DNA of 64,000 bases from Agapetus fuscipes. Lineage: Eukaryota > Arthropoda > Insecta > Trichoptera > Glossosomatidae. The notes beneath the pieces were generated by a model. It was given only the letters and a program-made list of their open reading frames with translations. It was not told where the DNA came from and did not search any database. The stretch lies in NCBI GenBank assembly GCA_951799405.1, contig OX637342.1:2480001-2544000 (forward strand), in the 5' to 3' direction. This document shows positions 1 through 8,017 of the stretch, in pieces. Numbering within the stretch: the stretch's first letter is position 1; the number at the start of each line of letters is the position of its first letter. The position numbers were made by a program, and so were the translations under genes.

Positions 1-60
1 TATAGATTACACATGCATCATCTGTGAGCGCGAATTAACATGCGCCTGTTTGCGGGCATG
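1..60 (+). repeat. RepA fragment (3' half)
   Basis: The first 60 bases match the second half of the RepA repeat described at 105-345: a GCATG-containing block followed by a GCGGGCATGCATCAAAT block. The 5' half lies outside the window or is missing. Confidence 0.55.
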
Positions 61-104
61 CATCAAATATGATAGTCATAAATGAAATTATACATTAAAC
101 ATAC

Positions 105-345
105 ATTGTTCCTTGACTTATAGGTTGGTATGCGGCTGACCACCCATACTGTAAAAAATGGTTTACTTTGCCAATGGACGGCAAGAGTTGCAGGGCTTAT
201 GTTCATTTGAGATTGGTTTTGTATAATGTAGGTCCACATGCGGCATGTGTTAGCGCGAAATTATACATGTCTGCTTGTGGGAATGGATTTAATATAAATC
301 TTAAATGATATAAATCCTTGCAGCTTAGATTAGATTAGATACATT
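105..345 (+). repeat. RepA, SINE-like interspersed repeat (type description)
   Basis: This is a copy of the most abundant repeat here, with about 28 full or partial copies on both strands. Units are about 240-270 bp. They start near TTCCTTGACTTATAGG, continue with GGTTGGTATGAGGCTGACC, carry a short hairpin CCCTGTTTCAGGG, and end in CTTTGCAACTTAGATT followed by a variable short-period tail such as repeated TATAGAT. The fixed orientation and simple tandem tail resemble SINEs or the 3' ends of some LINEs. I see no clear tRNA A and B boxes, no terminal inverted repeats and no consistent target duplication. The short open frames inside copies (for example 3883-4095, 29139-29336 and 33857-34111) are not kept in one frame, so I do not treat them as genes. 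The class is uncertain. Confidence 0.8.
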
Positions 346-1884
346 AAATAGTCATAATTTGTTACCTGAAGATAACGACTAAAAATAACAAGAAAAGTGG
401 AATAAAACAATGTTGATTTATTTTTATTTTTTTATTTATAAAAAATAATTAGATCTTTCATTAAATATGTGTCTTAGATGCCGATATATTATATTTTGCA
501 ACCTAGAATATAGATAATTTAAGATTTAAGGTTAAGGTTAAAATAAAAGAAATAAAAAAAAAGTGTTGTCTCTTTCACTTTATAAGTTGTCCCCCGGCTT
601 CGATAACAAGCATTATGTATTACACGTCCAATACTATAAACAGCGTTTACAGGTTGTGAAGCTAAATTATCCATAAGAGAATGAAAACAAATAAATAACC
701 GATATGTGGCGGGAGGAAGAAACAGTGTGTGTGTGTGTGGAGAGTTGGGACCTGCAACACAGAGACGGATCAAGGACTGCAATTCAACATTTTTATTTAT
801 TTAAATTATTATGCTTTACTTTGGTTATTATTAATTGATCTGCAATTTATTTATGAAACAGGATTTTTTTTTCACAATATACGCTTACACAGCACTTTTC
901 TAGCTCTATCAACTTCGTGTTACAATGCTTCAAGCGTTTTTGGCTCTCCGCACCATTGCGGTACGTATATATAGATACAAAAGAGACGATTCTTACATGT
1001 TCTAGATTATTCCACATACTTCTATAATTTCTGATTGTTTGCCACACACCATCGTGCTTAGGCGCACGTACTACAGCACGTACTGAAAGCGCACTCTGCG
1101 AACTTGTTGCTATGGAGAGTGCCAAAGATATGTAGAGTAGCTGTGAAGCTGGATCGATCTTTGGTAACCGACCCAGTGAACAGCATATTTGAACCTTAAA
1201 TGATTCTTTATTGCACTTCATTGGGAATCAAACTCACATCTTTTCAATTATGAGTCTGCAGCGTTCCCCTCTAGACTATAAACCGGTAAAAAAAAATATT
1301 AATGAAATATAACAAAACATGTACAAAAATTAAAAAAATCACAGCAAGTTCAAATGTTATTTTCATTGAATAATTTCGAAATTGTAATCTTTCATAATTT
1401 TAGTTTCATTTTTCCACAAAAAATAATTCTAATTTCAATGTTGACAAAATTGACTGCTTTGATCGACCCACTCCTTCCCTGCCCAGCGCCCGTGGGATAG
1501 GATGCCACTGCAGTCCGTGATTATCTCCAACATCCCATCTTGTTGCAAGGGGACTGTGTGCTGCAATTGACGGGTACCAGTGGCGCAGGGAGCGAGCTCC
1601 GTCTTATCCTTTTTGTACAAACATGTATAGAAATATGTTTTCTGCACAATTCCATATAACTCGTCTTGGGTCTCAAAAGCTACTTTTGATTCGGACCCGA
1701 AAAATAGAAATATCTTTAATTACTCCTTTCCAAAAAGTCTATGGAGGGCGTGACCGAGAATGTTTTAAAAACCAGAGCCCTCGAAAAAATGTACGTCAAC
1801 AATTATTGAAGGTATAATTTTCTACAACTTTCCAAGAGGCCCTAGGACGCAGGGGCCCTGGTACGGTCACACACTTGAACCTCT
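346..1884. other. Spacer without recognisable gene
   Basis: AT-rich spacer with a short GT run near 724-740. A minus-strand open frame of 124 codons (847-1221) and one of 70 codons (1435-1647) have no recognisable motif. The 1450-1600 part is GC-richer than its surroundings and could be a decayed element. Confidence 0.4.
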
Positions 1885-2055
1885 TCTCAATTTAATCCGC
1901 TTTTATTTCAAACTAAAATCAATCGTCACTTCCTTGCAGCGCCCCACAACAGAAGCAACAATTCAAGCAACACCTTTGCGGCACCGTTCCAGGGTGACAT
2001 AGACCCTCATGTCTTTCCAGAAGTGAGGAGCCTCCCACACAGGATTTTTTAACAA
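1885..2055 (+). repeat. LINE 3' end, same family as 45745-46577
   Basis: The translation around SQFNPLLF...FLAAP, then the block CACCTTTGCGGCAC, GTGACATAGACCC, GAGGAGCCTCCCACACAGG and a T/A-rich end, aligns with the 3' end of the reverse transcriptase remnant at 45745-46577. It is a 5'-truncated dead copy holding only the last codons and the 3' UTR. The same 3' UTR signature is found on the SINEs at 43255, 44652 and 51182. Confidence 0.7.
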
Positions 2056-3865
2056 AACCTTCATAATAAAAAAATAAAAACAAAAAGAAAATCAACACAT
2101 AATAAAAAATAAGCATAATGTCATACAAAAATTTTAAAATTTCAAAATGACTTACATTGTTCTGAAACCGTTCCTGGTACACACTATATACGTTACTCGA
2201 GTATTAACAAATAGTCATTTAGTACATGTGTAAGCGCAATCTCCCGGCTGCTGCTCCCATCTTGACTTTCACATGGCACTTTATCTTATTTCAAGTAATC
2301 TATTGGAAATATTTTTAAACACACTCAATTCCCATCACTTTGATTTAGTATATAATTTTTTTTATAACTCTACGTGTTATTTTAATAGAAAAAAAATATA
2401 TATCGCATTTTTTGCAGGCTTACTCATGATGGTGCTCAGTTCAATGTAGAAGAAAAATAAGAATACGGTGCACTGCTCACTGTTTAATGCAACACTAAAT
2501 ATTTCTGTATATTTTAATTAATTAAAAAAAAAAAACTGGTCTTGAAAACTAATTTTCCGCCTTTTTTGACATACGACTCATTAATTATTTTTTCTGATTA
2601 CGTTTAGTAAAATTATTTTATTAAATCATAAAGCGAGGTATAATAAGTTTATTTCACACTTTTATTTATATAATTTGATTTATCGCTCACACTTTTTAAT
2701 TTTATATCACTTTCCAACATTTCAAAAAACGTGTTGAAAAAAAAAATATTTACCCGCGAAATTTAAATTAACGAAATCGAGCGCGAAAACACTACGCACT
2801 AGCTTGGCATACCACCACAGACTACTGACAACGTGATTGAAATTCTACTTAAGTACTTTTCCTTGCTCAGCGACTTTCTCTCACTGCGATTGGTTGGCGG
2901 CGTGTCTTAATGAGTTGATATCTCACATGGTAGGAGAGTTTTCATTTGTCATTCCTACACGACAGAGGGGTATTTGATAAAAGTGCAGCCAGACACGGAT
3001 TAAGACCACTGGGGACCCTGGTGCGGGGAAAGCCATGAGTGACCCCAACTCCCTTCTCCCCTACTCCCACCCCTTCATCATTGCCGATCATAAAAACGAG
3101 CTTAGACAACGAGAGTAAGAAAAAGTATGTAAGTAAGTTATTTAACAATATTTTTATAAAATTACTTGGAGTCCCACCGGACGCGGGGGCTCTGATTCGG
3201 CCGCACTGCTCGAGCCGCCCTTTATCAGGGCCTAATAACGAAGAAAAACGATGAAAGTATATTTCAGGTACAAAATATCGTAGAAAGTCGTTTTCAAATG
3301 GTTTATAAGTGTTTATCTTAGACATTTTTTTAAATGGGCTATTTCCTGTAAAAGTTCACTCTCCGTCACTGATGTGCGCTTGATATATTTAGTATATAAA
3401 GAATAAAACACAACACTCAAACTCAACCATAGCGTCAACCGAGATATGTACGAAAACGAAGACAGCGGTCGTACAGAGTGTTTAACTTTCCATACATTTT
3501 TGGTGGAAAACTATAGTTGATGTAAATACAAAGTACAGGTTGTATATAACGTCATGTAAATACGTGTAAGTTTTGTACGTAATATGCAGAATGTGTCCGG
3601 TGAGCGTATGCGATTTCGTCACTGCATAATTTATTGAAATCTGCGTTGAAATTAATTTGTTGTATTTTCTGTACCTTGCGCTATATGAAGAAAGATCAAG
3701 GTGAAAAATTCATATTGTACTTACATTGAAAATGTGCGAAAATTTTTAAATTATTATGATTGTAGTGTAGATTTAAGAAAAGATGAATTATGGATTGATA
3801 AATATATAGAGAGATAAAAAAGTACACAAAAATAAAGACAATTTATGTAAAATCTGTACATCTAT
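2056..3865. other. Spacer with GC-rich patch at 2985-3245
   Basis: Mostly AT-rich unassigned DNA. The stretch 2985-3245 is distinctly GC-richer, beginning near CACGGATTAAGACCACTGG and ending near GAGCCGCCCTTTATCAGGG. It looks like the end regions of a DNA transposon, but I could not establish matching inverted termini or a target duplication. Open frames here (for example 2942-3325 minus) have no recognisable domain. Confidence 0.3.
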
Positions 3866-3867
3866 AT

Positions 3868-4128
3868 AATATAATCTATAATCTAAGTTGCAAGGATATA
3901 TTCATTTAAAGCTCTCAGATGTATGCCCACAAACCAACAAGTGTAGTTCGCGCTTACAAATGCTGAATGTGTACTTACAAATAAAATCCAAACCTCAAAT
4001 GAACATAAGCCCCACAACTTTTGCCGACCTTCCCTGAAACAGGGGTGACATTGGCAAAGTGAACCATTTTTTACAGTATGGGTGGTCAGCCTCATACCAA
4101 CCTATAAGTCAAGGAAATACATACATAC
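3868..4128 (-). repeat. RepA, full-length copy
   Basis: A complete reverse-oriented copy. The tail motif, as TATAATCTA repeats, is at 3868-3890, and the 5' end AACCTATAAGTCAAGGAA is at about 4110. Confidence 0.8.
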
Positions 4129-4129
4129 T

Positions 4130-5338
4130 GTTAATACAAAAAGTACGTAATGTTTTACTTATTGTTGTTTTTTTTTTACTTCAATCTATGACCTGTCTAT
4201 TATTTTTGAGATTGACGTTTCAAAATATGTTTTTTGAGAAAAAAAGAGACTACAATTTATTATTTTATAATAATCACAAAATGGACGCGTTCTGGCTACT
4301 ATAATTAAATCTTAAACATCAAAACTACAAACTACAAACAAACTTCTTCAAATGAAAAACAGTGATTTTCTTTATTTAGGTCATTTTTTTGACGTAAAAA
4401 TTGAAAAAAAAAGTCAATGATTAAAATCAAACAGCAGAAATAAAGTCACACTATGTTTTAAAGAAAAGCAAAATCAACAAAATATACATCATGATATTAT
4501 GGATTAAAACGCTGGTTTTATTATCACCAAAAATAGACAATAACAGCACAATTTATCGGCATTTTGAACGGCCATGATTTCCAGAAAACGGGCCATTTGT
4601 TCGCCCTATCATACGCTGAAAGTGCTCCATGTCCCAATATATCTCTGGCAAATAGATGAAACAAGTAAAAATTACCATTGCCTTGCCAAAACTTTATCAA
4701 CCGGGACCACTCGATAGACACATTCAGCCTTGCCAAAAAGTGCTTCTGCAATCTGGCACCCCGCCAAGTATTGACGGAGCCTCAATTACTGTGGCCTGCT
4801 TTGGACTTGTGGCTAATTAAATTATAAGAGAGTATCTTATTGAGATACTCTGCCATTGATTAAGTAAAGAAATTAAAAAAAATGACTTCGTACTTTTTTT
4901 TACGGAATTTAACGTGAATTTTAACTTTTAAGAATTTGTATTGTAGACAAAAATGATTTATTTAATTAAATGGCGAATTTTTATCCTACGTTGTTTCCGT
5001 AAATTATAGAAAATACACTACTATTAAAATGTGTACAGATGCCTTTACCAGAGTACAAACAATATCATAAGACATCCACAAAATGACCACTACTCCAGCC
5101 TTTCTCGAGCTATGCGCCCTTTAACTGGCAAGATGTTACCTCTTCATGATGATCTTCAAAGTTCATGACAAATTCTCCTACCATAACAAAATTCAATTTG
5201 TATGAAATTGAAAAACTTTTGAATTTTATTTATCTTTTAACGTGCCCTAGATTAAAACATACTTTTAACTTAAAATGAAGCCAACATCGAGTGATGCTAA
5301 TACCAACGAACCTCATCTCATTTTTATTATATGTATAC
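4130..5338. other. Spacer with possible coding remnant
   Basis: The segment 4550-4800 is GC-richer and gives a 75-codon minus-strand frame (4524-4751) with neighbouring frames that also look coding-like, as expected from a decayed element. No family is recognisable. The remainder is AT-rich. Confidence 0.3.
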
Positions 5339-5346
5339 ATACCTAT

Positions 5347-5791
5347 CAGTGACGAAGGGTGCCATACAAACCGATTCTCATCGGTTTCCCGTTTGAAATG
5401 ATAATAAAGTAGACTGTAATGATTAAAGATTTTAAATTATGATGACGGTCGTTAGACATTTTATAGAATGAAAAAAAAACGGATTTTACTGACCGTGCAA
5501 AAGATAAGAACGATTTTCTCTGCGTTTCGTCGGAGTCATATCCGACGTCCTCAGGAGACGTGTGTCCTCTACAAGGAAAACAAAATCGTTCTTCTCTTTT
5601 GCACGGTCAGTAAAATACGTTTTTTTTTTTCATTCTTTAGACTATATTGGTTTCAATGGGGAAAAAATACGTGTTGTTTCTTTGGTTTAAATGTATTTTT
5701 TTACTTTGTGCCTATATTTTTAACTACTTTGTTACATCATTTTAAAAGGGAAGCCGATGGGAACCGGCTTGTTTAGCACCTTTTGCCAGTG
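5347..5791. mobile_element. hAT-type MITE (RepI copy 1), host of nested RepD
   Basis: The terminal inverted repeats start CAGTGACGAAGGGTGCCA on the left and read inward from CACTGG-like sequence on the right. The interior matches RepI copy 2 (50407-50635), including the block GGGGAAAAAATACG and the AAGCCGATGG region. The left flank is ATACCTAT (5339-5346). The right flank is ATACCT at 5792-5797 plus TT at 6180-6181 once RepB (5798-6175) and its duplicated ACCT are discounted. That gives an 8-bp duplication with 7 of 8 matches, as expected for hAT elements. It codes for nothing, and RepD copy 1 is inserted inside it. Confidence 0.75.
5419..5637 (-). mobile_element. RepD copy 1: retro-inserted unit with hammerhead-like motif, partly inverted-duplicated
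   Basis: The unit is flanked by TAGACTGTA (5410-5418) and TAGACTATA (5638-5646), an imperfect 9-bp target duplication inside RepI. A minus-oriented unit (5419 to about 5578) is followed by an inverted partial copy of its 3' half (about 5582-5637). The block AAGAACGATTTTCTCTGCG is therefore mirrored by AAAATCGTTCTTCTC. On the minus strand, 5523-5554 holds CTGAGGA, one C, a 6-bp stem GTCGGA/TCCGAC and then GAAACG. Head-to-head partial duplication is common for Penelope-like retroelements. No reverse transcriptase is encoded. Confidence 0.65.
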
Positions 5792-5797
5792 ATACCT

Positions 5798-6175
5798 CGC
5801 TGCCTTAGTTCTTGTTTATCGTATACGCCATTGAGAAATTTTTACATGAGCAATGTTTGCATGTGTACTGGACCAATGTGTCTCATGAACACTTATACTG
5901 TTTTGTTTTTTTTTGCATAAAATATTGTTTTATTTTTATAATACTTGTATTACATTATAACTTTATGGGATCAACTGTCATGTTATATTGTTTCAATAAA
6001 TAAATAAATGAAAACAAGAAATTTATTCAAAAAATATTTTAAAAAACTCTCACATTATCGAGTTTTACGGTTTTTCTTAGCACAGATTGTGTAGAATTTG
6101 ATTCTTAAGACAATTGCATGAAAAAGTAATATTTGACAAGATTGGCGTATACGGTAAACAAGAACTGGGGGAGCG
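5798..6175 (+). mobile_element. RepB copy 1: MITE with 4-bp target duplication
   Basis: The terminal inverted repeats are about 30 bp. They begin CGCTGCCTTAGTTCTTG, continue through GTATACGCCA, and end with the reverse complement, AACTGGGGGAGCG. They are flanked by ACCT on both sides (5794-5797 and 6176-6179). Copies at 30419, 52410 and 60446 support the same rule. A 4-bp duplication with these ends does not identify a superfamily from sequence alone; Sola and Ginger/Academ-like elements are possible. The copy carries a 118-bp LINE tail (5890-6007). Confidence 0.85.
5890..6007 (+). mobile_element. 5'-truncated LINE tail inserted in RepB
   Basis: An insertion of 118 bp ends in AATAAATAAATAAAT and is flanked by ATGAA on both sides (5885-5889 and 6008-6012). 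Removing it restores the RepB consensus seen at 52410-52662. The short length and the A/T-rich 3' tail fit target-primed insertion of a severely truncated LINE. The tail resembles that of the CR1/L2-like LINE at 25533. Confidence 0.75.
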
Positions 6176-6256
6176 ACCTTTATAATAAAAAAATATATTA
6201 AAGCGGTCCTATTCATATATAAAAATACATTAAAGGGAAAGAAAATATACACAACT

Positions 6257-6497
6257 TTGTTGAACCTTCGCCAATACCTATCTGGCTCAATTATAAGGCA
6301 GACATTAGCGGTTGTCGCTGCAGTCGGGCCGATAATTAACCGCTTATTACGGGAGGCCCATGTCCGCAGCGGTATGTTAACAAACTTACATTGTCCAGGG
6401 AGATGTATCGGGGCCGATAAAGGACGTATTTATGGGGCTGCAGACCCGGCAGAGGATGTTCAAGCAATTATCAGTACACAGGATGAAGAGCTGAACA
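6257..6497 (+). other. Unrecognised coding-like segment ending in a splice-donor-like site
   Basis: An open frame reads through about 80 codons of balanced composition, unlike the AT-rich surroundings. It includes the peptide GRIYGAADPAEDVQAI and ends at AACAAG followed by GTAATT, which fits an insect splice donor. I do not recognise the protein. It could be one exon of a host gene, a retro-copied gene piece or a decayed transposase. No partner exon is evident: downstream lies the hAT element, upstream RepB. Confidence 0.3.
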
Positions 6498-6879
6498 AGG
6501 TAATTGATAATAAGGTGTTACTTTTTATACTACGATAGATCGCCTCGAAGGCTGTGACAGAATTCCTCTAGGTAAGGAAATTTTAAATCTTGCAAAAAGA
6601 TATGTTGTAAATCAGCGGTCCGCAACCTTTTTGATATTGCGACCCCAAAATTCAAAAAAGAGTTATGAACGACCCCAAAAAAAAAAATACTAAGTTAACA
6701 AGTGCAAAGGTTGGTTCAGGTAACGAAGTTAGCTGTTTTTATTTCGTAAATTATTTATATTGAAGAGTTTATTTATTTTGGAAAGTAATATTAGAGCAAA
6801 CTAGAAAATATGCATTTTACGTACGAGTAATATTTATGATGGCATTAAATGAGACAAGCAAAAAACGCAAAAAAAAACG

Positions 6880-7985
6880 CAACTAAGCCACACATATAGT
6901 GTAACTTCTTGCCTTCGTTATCCCCGAAGGGGTCGCATGTGGCGCTTCGGGACGCGTGTTCCCATTCCACCACTCAACTCGAATATTCACTCACACATGC
7001 ACACGGAAGTATTGCAGATGAGTGAACCTAGCTGAAAACCAACTGTTATCAAATAGCTATATACTGGCACACAAGCAATTTAATGCACATACACAGTTAT
7101 GAGTGTTGAAAATTGATAAATAAGACAGCTGGATTACTTTTAATGAAAAGTTGCAGTTTTTTTTATTTAATTTCTATATTAATGACTCTTGAAAATGACG
7201 ACAGTCGAAAGTACTCGGGGATAAAATAACAAATATTAAAAAAAGAAAAATACTTACGTTTCATAAGAAATTCAATAGATGAAGATGAATTTTCACTAAG
7301 TAAATGCACAAACCTTTATAAGTTAAAGGTATTTCGTTTCGATATCGAGGTAGAATTGAATTATAGCCCAATGTAATGAATTCGCTGCAGATTGTATTAA
7401 AAACTTTATAAAATTGGATCAGCAATTTGAAAAAATCGAAAGTTCACCAAAAATAGCACGAAAATGTTCTCGAAAAGCAAAAATATATTTACTAGTAACA
7501 GTGAAACCCGTGCGCATGTGTGAGTGAACATTCGAGTTGAGTGGTGGAATGGGAACACGCCTTCGGGACCTATTTATTTTTACAGGTAAGGGGGCCGGCC
7601 TCACACCAACCACTTTCAATTGAAGTGGGGGTTTCCCAGCTCCCGGGGGGGCTGGTTCTCATTTCTTGTGAAGGCTGAGTAAACCTTTGAGATCGAACCC
7701 TTGCTCTCGGCATGGAATGCAAGCATTCTACCAATTGAGCTATCGACCTTTTTACGAGCTTGATCGTCGTCGCTACAAAGCGCCAATTCTCAAGCAAGAC
7801 CCAGTTGCTGTAAGGCTGAATGGACCTTTGGAGACCGGTCATTGGTAAAGGTTTTATGAATTTTTCAACCCGGCGAAGAGCAAATTTGAAAATATAAATG
7901 GTATATTTTTTGTGCTCCGCCGGGAATCGAACCCACAACCTTCCCATTCAGAGTCCGCAGTGTTACCACTGAGCTACGGACATTA
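6880..7985 (-). repeat. Double-headed tRNA-derived SINE, split by a Mutator-like element
   Basis: Read on the minus strand, the copy starts with tRNA-like head 1 (7985 to about 7910). This has GTCCGTAGCTCAGTGGTAAC as an A box and GGTTCGATTCCC as a B box. A body follows, then the core CAACTGGGTCTTGCTTGAG. A second, different tRNA-like head comes next (about 7750-7685), with GGTCGATAGCTCAATTGG and GGGTTCGATCTC. The 3' module has GGCCGGCCCCCTTACC and CGGGGATAAC, ending near TTGCG. The Mutator-like element 6954-7560 interrupts the 3' module. These heads are promoter-like relics, not tRNA genes. Confidence 0.75.
6954..7560. mobile_element. Non-autonomous Mutator-like element (MULE MITE) with 9-bp target duplication
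   Basis: The terminal inverted repeats are 53 bp (6954-7006 and 7508-7560) with two mismatches. They start GCGTGTTCCCATTCCACC and extend inward through CTCACACATGC. CTTCGGGAC occurs directly on both sides (6945-6953 and 7561-7569), a perfect 9-bp duplication. Long inverted repeats with 9-bp duplications are the classical signature of the Mutator superfamily. The 607-bp element has no transposase frame. Deleting it with one duplication restores the SINE module seen at 28495-28560, so it is a recent secondary insertion. Confidence 0.85.
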
Positions 7986-8017
7986 TTTTAATTTAAGCAA
8001 TTATTTTAATATTTTAT

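Noticed and set aside
3883..4095. Conserved 65-84 codon frame in RepA (also 29139-29336 and 33857-34111)
   Set aside because: The frames start at the same ATG but shift after a few codons between copies and are stopped in most copies, so no conserved protein.
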